The notes beneath the pieces were generated by a model. That model had not been told where the DNA came from, made no database searches, and saw only the letters and a program-made list of their open reading frames with translations. 64,000 bases of DNA, from the NCBI RefSeq assembly GCF_000204055.1, contig NW_006768767.1:1718498-1782497 (forward strand), in the 5' to 3' direction. Position numbers and translations under genes: made by a program. This DNA is from Melampsora larici-populina 98AG31 (taxonomy: Eukaryota > Basidiomycota > Pucciniomycetes > Pucciniales > Melampsoraceae). Shown here piece after piece: positions 43,871 to 55,460 of this stretch (its first letter is position 1; each line of letters starts with the position of its first letter).

Positions 43871-46800
43871 ATGTGATTGGTGGGGCTATGCCCTCGTTGT
43901 AAGACTTCATGTCCAAAGTGGTTGGGTGGTTGTACTGCAGACGCTAATATGACTTACATACAAGTACCAGCGGATTTCCCAAAGAACCCACTGTACCTGC
44001 CAGCAAAGCCAGCGGGAGGTTCTTCTCGTCCAGGGGTTACGTCTACCGCGAAGGCACCTCAATGCCAAGTGGAATTCGCAGCAGTCAGTGCTGGTGAAGA
44101 AGTAGACGTAGCGGCAGTGGGAGTATTTCCTGACTTAGGTCGTGAAGATTTATTGGCTTATGAGCAATTATTGGCCTGCCTTCAACGACCACCTGATGAC
44201 AACCTTGTGGACGCTGCGGAGTGTGTTCTGTCTCCTGGTTCATTTGAACTCTCACCCGATAACACCAAGCCCCTGATTTTTGAATTTATGGTGAATGGTG
44301 TGGAATTACGCGCGTTGGTTGATACGGGTGCAGGAACGAACTTGATGTCGACACAAATGGCCACTAAGTTACGCCTTGTGTGACACTCTCTGCCTGTGCC
44401 CGTGACTGTACATCTGGCTATTAAGACAGAACGGAACCCATTTACCTTGACGGAGTTTGCGTTTGCTAATATCAAATCGACGACTCCCTCTTTTACCTTT
44501 GGTGCTACGGCATGGAAGTTGGCTCCTTTAGGTGGATTGTACAATATTATTCTGCGGACACCATTCCTGGCTAAGCATCATTTGGACGTATCAGTGGGGT
44601 CACAGTTGATGAGGCATTCAAGAAATGGGTATGAGTTTTGTGTTGTGATGAGTGATGAAAAGGTGCTGAAAAAGAGGAGGGATGTGTTGGTCGCTACGGT
44701 TTTAAAAAAATTGTCCCAGGCTAAAGAAGCCCATGATTCTTCTATTCGTGAAATGAAAATCTTAAAAGATTTCAAAGACTTAGTTCAAGAAGAATTGCCT
44801 GATGTTCGGAACGAGACCGATGTAGATGATGAGACAGAATTTTTCCCTGAAAGATTACAGGATGAGTCTTCCACTACACGTCATCGGATATTCCTCACGG
44901 ATCCTGATGTTGTTATCAATGAAAAGCAATACGGATATCCTCGGAAGCATTTGGCAGCTGGGCAAAAGTTGATTGAGCTACATGTCAAGGCTGGACGGTT
45001 ACAAAAATCAAAAAGCCAGTATACTTCCCCCTCAATGATAATTCCAAAGAAAGATCCTACAGATTTGCCACGCTTAATTTGTGATTATTGTTGATTGAAT
45101 AAATTTACAATAAAAGACCGTGGGCCATTGCCCGTCATGGATGAGTGTGTGAGAATTGTTGCCCAAGGAAGGATCTTTTCATCATCAGACCAGATCAACA
45201 CGTTCTTTCAGACACTTATGTATGAGAAGGACATTCCGCTTACAGCAATAAAAACGCCTTGGGGACTGTATGAGTGGGTTGTTATGCCAATGGTCCTGAC
45301 CAATGCACCAGCAACTCAACAACGGCGCTGCGAAGAAGCATTGGGGGACCTGGTGAACTGTGTTTGTGTGGTATATATAGATGATATTGTGGTTTTTTCC
45401 AACTCAGTAGAGGAGCATGAGGAGCATTTACGTAGAGTGTTGAAGAGACTAAGAGCGGCTAACTTGTATTGTGGTATCAAAAAGACAAAAATTTTTCAAA
45501 GATCAATCAAATTTTTGGGACATGTGATTGGTGAAGATGGAATTAGAGCAGATGATGAAAAAGTTGAGAAGGTAGCCAACTGGAAGAGTCCGAAATCTGC
45601 AAAGCAAGTAAAAGAGTTTCTTGGGACAATTCAGTGGATGAAGAAGTTTGTGGATGGGCTGGAGAAGTATGCGGGACAGTTGACGCCATTAACAAGCAAT
45701 AAAAAGCTAGATAAGTTTGAGTGGACGGAAAAAGAGGAAGGTGCATTCAATAACATCAAGAGAATGATCACTACTTTTCCGGTGCTGCGTAACATAGACT
45801 ATGATACGGATGAACCAGTTTGGCTTTTCACTGATGCCAGCGGTCATGGGTTGGGTGCAGCGCTTTTTCAGGGTGCTGATTGGGAGACGGCAAGCCCAAT
45901 AGCCTATGATGGTTGGCAAATGACAGCTGAAGAGAAGAATTATCCCGTTCATGAGCAAGAATTACTCGCGGTGATCAGTGCATTAAATAAATGGAAGCTT
46001 TTGTTACTGGGGTTGAAGATCATCACTCGTTGACTCACTTGTTATCTCAGAGGAATTTAAGCCGACGACAGGCGAGGTGGCTGGAGACACTTTCACAATT
46101 TGACCTAGATTTCCTTTATTTGCAAGGAGCGGATAATTCTGTGGCGGATGTATTATCTCGAGTAGAGACAGCAGCCGTTATTACTTCAAAGGCAAATCTT
46201 AGTGCCCAGATGATAGACGACATCAAGAAAGGATATAAGACCGACCCATTCTGTGTGAAGCTAGCAAATGTACTACCGTTACGGTCTAATTGTGTGTGGC
46301 AAGATGGGTTGATGTTTTTGGATGGTCGAATAGTCATACCGGCAGACGCTTCCTTGAGACGTGCCCTAATCGAATCAGCTCATTCTTTGGTGGGGCATTT
46401 GGGAGTTTTGAAGACTGCTGGACGATTACGAGAAGAATTTTATTGGCAGAAGATGTCGGAAGAGGTAGAATCATATGTGTCTAAGTGCGACGGATGTCAA
46501 CATCATAAAGCCCGTACTACAAAAATTGTTGGCAGACTTCAATCCACAGATCTTCCTCGTCGTCCAATGAGTAGTATCGCACTTGACTTTGTTGGCCCGT
46601 TCCCAAAGGTTTCCGGGTATGACATGGTATTGTCATGTACATGTCGGTTAACTTGATTTGTGAAGCTTATTCCCGCGAACCAAAAAGACACGGCGGAACG
46701 GACAGCTCGTCGGTTATTTAAGGAGTGGCTCTCTCTTTTTGGGGCACCCGATGATATGGTAGGGGATCGTGATAAAACCTGGCAATCACGGTTTTGGAGA

Positions 46801-47427
46801 GAACTACATCAGCAGCTGGGTATTTCAGTGAATCTGACGACAGCTTACCATCCTCAAGCTGATGGTCGGGCCAAACGCACAAACAAAACATTAGGACAAT
46901 TGTTACGGTTCTAGACTCAAGACAAACAAGGCAAGTGGTTGGAATTGTTACCAAGTGTTGAATACACCATAAATTTGTCAATCAATGTATCAACTGGAGT
47001 ATCTCCCATGCGCTTTTTCCTAGGTCTGCAACCACGCCTGTTCCCGATTGGGAAGTCAACATCTGCGGTGGGGTTCGATGTGGAGGATTGGTTAACATTG
47101 AGGAAAAATGAGTGGGTGTCGTGGCAAGATAAATTGTGGGCGTCAAGAGTAGATCAAGCGGTGCATTGCAACAAACGACGAGGTGGCAAATTGGGTGCTG
47201 AGGTGGGTGATATGGTTTTGGTTGAGAGTTCACATTGTCCTCAGGTAGTAGGTGGGAAGGTGGCAAAGTTACGTGCAAGGTATGATGGTCCTTACCCAGT
47301 GGTAAAAGTGTTGAATGGGGGTCAAGACTTCCAATTACAACTCAGTGATGGGGATTTGACTCACAATATTTTCCATGGGTTGAGACTCAAGCTTTACCGA
47401 ACGGACGAGTTGGTGGTGGTTAGTTGA
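43871..47427 (+). pseudogene. Ty3 pol (protease, RT, RNase H, integrase) with stops and a frameshift
   Basis: Domains in order: Cys cluster CPRCKTSCPKWLGGC (43894-43940), aspartic protease ALVDTGAGTNLMS (about 44310), RT from about 44950 (TSPSMIIPKKDP, CVVYIDDIVVFSNS at about 45365), RNase H LFTDASGHGLGAALF (about 45825), integrase zinc region (HSLVGHLG, CDGCQHHK), core (LDFVGPFPK, VGDRDKTWQS, TTAYHPQADGR) and a C-terminal GPYPVV module. In-frame stops: TGA 43874, 44381, 45092, 46654 and TAG 46912. A frameshift near 45990-46020 moves RNase H into another frame. The third catalytic residue of the integrase, normally Glu in the DGxxER motif, reads Lys (DGRAKR). The RT Asp pair is kept. Not functional. 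Confidence 0.9.
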
Positions 47428-47857
47428 ATTTGGCAAGGAGCTACATGGTGCAAGTAAGTCTCCTCCTTACGTGTGCACCGCCTGTGGGGTTTCTACCTCT
47501 TGTTTTATAAAAAATTACCTTGGCCATATATATGAGCATTGCGCATTTGGCTGGTGGTTTTTATTGCAGGCTATGGATATGGATTTACAAAGACATGATT
47601 CAACTACGACGATTTACGATGTACTTAATCTGGCGACTGGGTTAAACAATTTTTCATTTTTACTATTGATTTACTTCACGTTTGATTGTATTTTATTTTG
47701 GTTACTTGAATTTTTTTTCCTTTTTTCTTTCTTTTCTTTTGCTTACAAGATGTCTTAGGTTTTGTTTTTATGTTTGGTGGTTTTTGATTGATGTGTGGAG
47801 TTTATGGAGGGGTTGAGGAGTTAGAGGATTTTTAGGTGGGGAGGGTGTAAGGGAGGA

Positions 47858-48126
47858 TGTTACAGATGTGATCATGGGTATGGGTTTAGAGTGTACTACT
47901 GAGTATTTAGATATCAAACATCCACCCTTTTGGATTCTTCTTTTTTCTCTCAAGGTTCTCTATCTTGTTATTTCTGAATCTCTCTATTTCTCTTATTTTG
48001 TTTCTTTGATTCTGACTATCGGCTGGATTAGTAATTCAAACAAGGGTATTAGAATAATCCTCGCTCTTCGTGAGCTTGTGCCTAGACTAAATCCAGTGAA
48101 GGTGGAGAACTGCAACTCCACCTTAC
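47858..48126 (+). repeat. 3' LTR, 269 bp
   Basis: Starts TGTTACAG after the polypurine tract and ends CTTACA (TG..CA). Its last 210 bp match the 5' LTR apart from the 87-bp duplication and scattered changes. 47428-47857 between the pol stop and the PPT holds no gene. Confidence 0.85.
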
Positions 48127-48134
48127 AACTTCCT

Positions 48135-48430
48135 TGCTAAGGAATGAAGCCTGATAAAAGTGCCATCCCATCTGCTCAGTTTATCTCAGTTGCTCAGCTA
48201 ATCCTCAGTGATATCCCCGGATAAAGTTTTTCACACTGAGGGGCTGAGATCAACTGAGCAGCCCCTCAGCCAATACTCAATGACATCCTTTGGATCCTTC
48301 TGATCCGGCTAGGAATGCCCCTCAGCCAATGAGCAGTGAGTTCCTCCGGGGCCTTCTGATCTCAGGAATGCCCCTGAGGAATAGCTGAGCAGCTCAGTTG
48401 AACAAGCAGACGGGCCTCAGGCTTCATTCC
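48135..48430. repeat. 296-bp segment with GGAATGAAGCCTGA inverted ends
   Basis: GGAATGAAGCCTGA at 48135-48148 is matched by TCAGGCTTCATTCC at 48417-48430. The interior and the following 200 bp are crowded with CTCAG/CTGAG and AGGAATGCCCCTCAG words. It starts nine bases after the Ty3 3' LTR. MITE-like, non-coding. Confidence 0.5.
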
Positions 48431-48759
48431 AGAGCCATGAAGCTTGAGGCAAGCTTGGGGCTCTTTGATCCGTCCGGGGGATGCTTCAGAAACTTAGCTA
48501 AGGGAATACTCAGGTCAGCTCAGCCCCTAAGCTATACATTAGTGGCATTCCTTGGAACTTATTGAACCAGGGAATGCCGCTCAGGATCAGCCCTTCCTCA
48601 GACTTCTTTGCTCAGGAATAAAGGCTGAGGAAGGCTTAGTTTGTCTGCTCAGTTCCTGATGATCACGTAATCAGCTGACAAGCAGAAAGAAAAGGGAAAC
48701 AAATTGGAAACAAATGGGAAACAAATGGGAACAAAACAGGAACATTTCAACACTCACAT

Positions 48760-51565
48760 AGTTGTGAGCATCAATTTTTGCCCCTGTGTACAAACAGTGC
48801 TGCAAGACCGTAGCATTGAAGACTACTGGGCCCAAAGAAGCAATTGCCAACTGGAGTAATGCATTCACTGGTGGATAACTAAAGGATTTCACAAACCCAA
48901 GGAAAGAGTATATAAGTAGAATCAGTGCATGAATCTCAAATGATAAGAGCGGAATTTAGAAGACGGCTCACATGTCAGCAAACAATAAGATTGTGGTCAA
49001 AGCCATAGGAGCAAAGATTTCTGATATGTAACAAGATCACTTTCCACCCCGGTCTAGGAATGTTGGTGAAAAGCTTCTCAGAAGGTGTACCCAATCTTTT
49101 CTTCTTGAATCCAGTGATTTGAGTTCTAGATGATTGACAGTATCCAATCCAAGAATTTTCATGTGATCGACCATTTCCTTTACACATCCACCTCAAGAAC
49201 TCTCAATAATCAATGATAAATTCTATAAAACTGAATTAATGAGGGTTGAAGATGAAAGGAGCCAACCAAAGTTCCAGGACGGATATCCAAAAGTATAGAA
49301 TCAATAGAATCGATGGAATCGATGAAATCCAGAGACCCATGGTGACATATAACAAAAGGCACAAGGTTCACATCCCAAGATAGATACCAAGATATATACT
49401 TGGTCCTGCAAAACATGAGTAGATAATTGCAAATGAGATTTGTGTGGTCGCAAATCCATGTCCAGTTGCATTATATTGCGCTCCACCAAATGCCATGTTG
49501 GTCAACAAGGCATGAGATTGAATCTGAGTACTAAAGACCTCAAAGACAGGTGATAAGTATCCTAGTCGTTTTCCAAGTCGGATCATGATTGCAATCCTTG
49601 TTCAGTCAACTCTTGCAAGAACAGTGGTAGGAATGCTATAAAACGTTGCAGTGTAAGTATCAACTTGAGAGTGGTTCCTGCGCATGAATGACTTACCAAT
49701 CAAGAAAATGATAAAGATAGACACAATACATTGCTTGATCCAATTGTATGTGGGAACAAAGCTATAACAACCAGGCAAACCAATGAATTGGCCTTCTGAA
49801 TTGTATTTACAAGTTGTCAGGGAAGGATTTGATGTACATAGGAATGCCATTGTGAACATGAAACGTTGAACAGCAAAGATGATCTGGTTGGGTAAAGACT
49901 ACATGTCAACTTGCTGCATACGAGAATATCAAAGGAGACAAGAGATAGGACTTACAAGGACGTTGCTCATGTGAAATCCAGGATGAGCACAATGAGATGT
50001 AAGAAGTCAATCAAGAGATAATTGGGTTCCCAAGTAATAATAGCCTCTCGCCAATATTTGTTCTCCCATACATGATACCAGTACCACTCTTAGTTTGCAA
50101 ATCCAAAATTGTTCTAAAACCTGAATCTCAACCTTTACCACATTGATAATGTTCTGTATGCCTAATTCCCCCCCCGCTCTACCAAACGCATTCATACCTG
50201 CGTAAATATCTTCAGAGAGATGTAAACCTTTTTTAGCCTTTGAAACGTCTCCTCAAGTAGGTCATAAAGATTGCATTAAAGAAATCTGAATGTACATAAT
50301 GTAACTTTCCCCCGATGAATGATGAACAATATTGATTCAGCAGCGAGTGTACCAAGCATTTGTTCTTTTCCAGCTGGACCATCACCAAAGACACCAATGT
50401 TTTCTGAGAAAATGTATTCTCTTGCTCCAACAATTGCAACAGGAAACTTGATGAATTCTTTTGCACCAGTCTATGAGTACGGTGATTATAGAATTCTTCA
50501 GATTCTCCAAGCATGTTACAAATCTTGAGATGTTCTTCGAGATAATTATCCTGATTGGCATGGATCAACTGAATATGTTCTCCACCATGGAAGATGATGG
50601 TGTGGTTTTGATTATCAGATTCTCCGTCACCCAGAATTGGATTACCAGGCAACTACACTTTGGTCTTGGGAAGTCTTCGGCCATTGGGTAAGATCTCCGA
50701 GTGATTGTTGATGAGCGCAGAGTAAATTTGAGTCTCTCCTCCTTCTTTACATTGCTTGTCTTTGTCTAGACACGCAATGACAAGATCATGAGAAGCTCTC
50801 AGTGAAAACTCAATGTTCTTGATTCTCTCCTTGCTGAATTTGGAGTATCATCGCATAAAGACCACAGATCTAAACTTTTGCCTTGCCACTGGCTCCAATC
50901 TGCGTTCTGACTTGTCTGTATTGTCACTGTAGAGTTGTACAATCTTGACATTTTTGACTCAATAAAGGGGCTTGATGGCTTTGGAGTAGTTCATGAACCC
51001 GGATACCGTTCAACAAAAGGTCTGAGCGCGAAGAGATGCCCAAGTTCAAGTTCGAAAAGTGTATTCGGGTGCAGCAGACTTGAAATCAATGGTATAAAAC
51101 AGAATATCATCTGTCTTCTTCTTCTTGACCTTTCCATTGCTTGAACTTGTGTTAAATGCATAAGATGGGAATAAATTAGCCTCCTTGGGCAATATTTTTG
51201 TATCTCGTACAAAGTTGTCCCACTCAACTGGGCAAAGTTGTTTCAGATACCCCAACAGGGTGACTTGAGCATTTTGGTCTTCTTCCCTAATGATCTCTCT
51301 AAGCGGAAGCAGAAACTTTTTGGAATAATGCGGCGTGAGAATGGTAAAGGTAGACATCAATATGCAACAGTCAACGGATGGAGGTAATTGTCTGATATTG
51401 AGAATAACATGAGATCAGTTAAACGTGATCAGAGCAACAAAGAAAAGAAAGACGTACAAAGATTGAGCAACAAATGAAATTTGTCTTTTGGCCTCACTTC
51501 CAGGAGGAAAGAATTCAGCCTCTAGCCCTTTATCCTCTTGTGAGATAAAGAACATTGGTCACTTG
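48760..51565 (-). pseudogene. FKS1: 1,3-beta-glucan synthase (FKS) pseudogene, C-terminal half
   Basis: Minus-strand pieces follow FKS order: [17 protein letters not shown] and [15 protein letters not shown], then [12 protein letters not shown] and [166 protein letters not shown] and a last membrane block near 48780-48890. Frameshifts, stops and lost segments are everywhere; stops include TGA 50961-50959, TGA 50850-50848 and TAG 50655-50653. The N-terminal half is missing. FKS is the plasma-membrane catalytic subunit of the cell-wall glucan synthase. This is a dead, truncated duplicate; a functional copy must be elsewhere. Confidence 0.85.
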
Positions 51566-51749
51566 GGACTGGATGCTGATCAAATGCACAATAGATCAGT
51601 ATTCCAGAAACATGGACCAAAAGAAAAGAGACAAGAACATACATAAAAATACTCACTACATCAGAAGGATGATCACATTCCAAATCTGAGATATGTACCA
51701 AGGCCTGCAACTCGTTGTTGAGTTTTGCAAGCAAACCTGGTTTGTGATT

Positions 51750-54700
51750 ATGTTATGGATTTAGCAAGGGGAGGGTTATGGGAAACGACTGGGACAGGGA
51801 AATTAAGTGCCTGAAAATAAGACTTAACAAGGGCCTGGGGGTTTAATCCAGTTTTTCTGAGAAACATGGTTGTGCCTTTAGTTTTATGATTCAGAGAGAT
51901 GAGCTTGACATGTAAGATACCCCAGCTTGCATAGCTCTTGTAATGTTTGATGAAACATTCTAAAAAGCTACTTTTGAGAAGCTTTGGATGAGGTGATCTT
52001 ACAATTGCCCTTGGCTTCTCACCAAATTGAGAATTGCGGGCTGGCATAAGTTTTCAAGATTCTTTGGGCTTTTCCTTATCTTTGGTGTCTCCCACCATAG
52101 ACTTGTAACAAACAAGTATAGACAGCAGTTAGAGTACCTTGAAAGAAAGGCTTTTCAGGGCATTTGGCAGAAGTTTCTACTAGTTATTTCAGTAGAAACT
52201 TCGCACCAAATCTTCAGTGATTTCTCTTAATTAATTATTTTCCTAACTAGAAATAAATTGATCAAGAACACTAAATTCTTTTATAGTGTTTAGTATTTTA
52301 AACTCTAACTAATAGAGGCACTACGCAGGGTTAAAGTTTCTTGATCTGATCAAATCCCAATCAGATCAAGCAGCACTTAAGGACTACTTCCTTTATAGTC
52401 CGATTCCACAAATGGTTATCAACAACTATGACAATACTGTGTTCAAGAACAGTCACAAGTATGGAGAGAATTGGGAACCACAAGATCAAGATAACAATCA
52501 CAAATAAGATAGTAAAGTTCACTTTACTGAAAGCTTATAATCTAGTTGGTGATGAGGATTTATTGAATAATAAAAAGTGTTAAATTGTAATGTGATGATC
52601 CTCACAAATTTTGCAAATTCAGAGTTCTTATAGTCTGAAGTTTGAACATCCTATGCGCACAATTTATGGTTCCAAGGTTAGGTTTTTATTACATATAGGT
52701 ATAAACCTTTCTGCTTAGTCACATACATGTTACAGTTTTGCAATGTATGTAATCTCAGGAAATATATAAGTTGTGTACGTCCACAGTCTTTTACATAGGT
52801 TTTACACATGTTACATATGTTGATTCATATGTAATTTGACTCTTGAAACTGAGTCTGAGTTGTAATTATTGTTTTTAATGATTTTCTTATCATTATGTGT
52901 CAGCCTTTGGCACTATGGTTTAGTACTCAGGGCTGACAGAAAGTGTACAATTGAGAAAGTGTATGATTGAGTGTGAGCAAAAATGAACATTTTGCTAACA
53001 AATAAAGTGTGATCACACACTTTGTTGCTTCTTACCCACAAGGTAAGAAAAGCGAAATTGTGCACTAACAAAGAGAGAATAATGTGATCACATTCTAACT
53101 CAAATAAAAAAAAAACAAAAAAACAATCATGGACTGAATTTGAAAAGCATGAAAAGTGTTGTGATGTGAAATGACTGGGAACACAAGAAGATTGAACGGT
53201 ACTTTATGTGAGTTGCTTGCACATTCTTCTATTTTCAAGATGGTGCTATTTATAATTATCACTGTCAGGATTAAAAACCCTCCCAATTGGGATATTTTTT
53301 CATTTCTTAGGAATAATCAATTATTGTGATATGAATGCCCATTAATTATTGCAAAAAAAATATTATTACATTTGGTAGAGTGTTTAATCAGGGCAGTGCA
53401 TATATGAAAACCCTTTTCAACAAAGAATCATAATACACATATATATATAATTTGTAATTAAAAAGAACAAACAACACTTCATGCATATTTTCAATACCTT
53501 GGTATTGTTACTTGCTGGCTCATTGGGCAAAGTGATCAAGATTGCAAGACTGAGTTTGACACATTGGAGAAGTTTGCATAGCAGGAGCGCAGTAGGAAGA
53601 AACAATATGTAAGCTTCAAATCCTTTTGGCAACCTTTCAATTTTTGTTACACGCATTGAAACAGTCTACAGCTGTTTATATACCAACAAGCCACCACCGA
53701 TCTATACCTGAATGACTCCATAGACCTCCTTCCAGATGCAACCTGTTGTTGAGATACTGAGAAAGGTTTCAACAGCTCTGAATCTGACCTGAATGATGCA
53801 GTGTCAAGTATAGAGAGTGGCTTCATCAGATTGATAGGCTTTCCTATAAGCATCAATCCACTGTAACATTGAGGGCTTCAGCAGCTATGAGGTTTGCTAC
53901 TTGACATGAAGAGGGCAACAAAATATATCCTTTGGCAAAAGTATGTGGTAATCTTCCAGGAAACAATTATGACAGAGAATTTTTGAGGGAATTTGGTGAT
54001 CTGGAAAAACTTGGACTCAGGATTACAAACAACACTTCATGTCTTGATGATGCAGTACAGGCTATTGCTGAGCTTGTAGTCAATTCGTCTCTCCTACTTA
54101 GAAAGATATGTTACATGAAGTTGCCTCAAATCAACATCATTTACCTGGTATCCATGAAGGGGCATGATAATGTACAACAGCATTACTAATTGTCTCCAGT
54201 TATTGTGATTTGTACATAATGTAAACTCATGTCAGCAGTTGGAAATCCTGCAGAAGACTGTTGCAGATCTGAAATATTGCCCCTCCTTGGTAGCTGGATG
54301 TGTTGAGCAGGTTCAACCATAACAGCTTTTGCATCCCTTAACACATGTTTATCCATGTGATTTTCATTGGGTTATTGGTCAGGGAACTTTCAAGTTGGTC
54401 AATGAGTCTTATCTCAAGACCTGTCAATTTCTGTTTTGCAAGAGAAGTCTTTGGAAGGTGCTGAGACAGATATTTGGCCATGATCATTGTGTTTTATCTA
54501 ACAATCACTCAAACCTTGAAGATATTCTGACACCTTCATATGGGGACATGCAGCTAAACTCTTTTCAGTTCATTGTGGTTCACTGTTTCTACTCTAGGCC
54601 AAACACTGAGATTGGATTGAAATTGGACTGGAATTGGATTGAAATTGGATTGAAACTGGATTGAAGTGATACTAGTAAAATGACACTGACTCAGTCTAGT

Positions 54701-55450
54701 GGTCACCATGCCTATTTCAATTGGTGCCAGAGCAAGCTAATTCTCAACATAAAGTAGATGGAACACAACACACAATCAGGTTTTTCCTTATCTTCGGAAT
54801 CTTTCACCATAGCTCAAAAATCAAGCTTTTAAGACGTCACAATCCTGACCACCAAATTTCAAATTTCAAATTGCACAAAAGTGCTAAGGTCCCTCTTGAA
54901 ATCTCAAAAGCTTGACATTCTGGTCTGACTTTCTTGTCATCTGTTCACAAGACACAAGTGGACTAACAAGAACAAGAAAGATTCCATTTACTGTAAACAG
55001 AAATTTAAAATCAAGAGAAAGAATTAAAAAACAAGAAATCTGAAGATATGATGAGCAAAATTGAGGAAAATGCAACGTGATCAAAAGGTAATTTTACTTT
55101 ATGCATGCATGAGAGACTTTCTAAGCTTTAGTCAACAACATTGGTAATTCAGAGTGAGGAGAAACAAGATTGACTTGCACTTTACAAGTAATAATATACA
55201 ATCATACCATCAATGGCTTGGTCATCAGATTTGTATGGGTGAAGCTTAATGTGCAAGAAAATGTCTGAGTGGATGTAGGAGGGAGCCGATCCAGAGAGGT
55301 TTGCCTCCATATTTGGTGGATGGCTTCGGCGAGGGTATACTTGATGGGGTTGATCATCTTATGAGTAAGACTGTAATATTTGTAATTCAAAGACCAATCA
55401 GAAACTTGCCTGTCGATATATATAGAGAGTAACTCACTTGGAGACCAGAA
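51750..55450. other. no recognisable gene
   Basis: AT-rich DNA between the FKS pseudogene and SHO1. Short open stretches (54189-53932, plus; 53856-53417, minus) have no recognisable family. One minisatellite is at 54605-54668. Confidence 0.45.
54605..54668. repeat. ATTGGATTGAA minisatellite, about 5 units
   Basis: GATTGGATTGAAATTGGACTGGA..ATTGGATTGAA repeats with a period of 11-12 bases. It was also the source of a short repetitive peptide frame that is not a gene. Confidence 0.85.
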
Positions 55451-55460
55451 ATGATGCAAG

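Larger units (their letters stand above)
38746..48126 (+). mobile_element. Ty3-type LTR retrotransposon, about 9.4 kb, decayed
   Basis: Related LTR sequences bound the element (38746-39044 and 47858-48126). In between are gag, protease, RT, RNase H and integrase in Ty3 order on the plus strand, with a polypurine tract (GGGAGGGTGTAAGGGAGGA) just before the 3' LTR. Single-base stops, one frameshift and a 2.7-kb foreign block in gag make it non-autonomous. The 5' LTR lacks the first 58 bp of the 3' LTR, so no target duplication could be read. Confidence 0.9.

Noticed and set aside
43508..46914. TGA/TAG in Ty3 pol as programmed readthrough or recoding
   Set aside because: Similar stops occur in unrelated dead genes on both strands and together with a frameshift and a lost catalytic residue, which points to decay.
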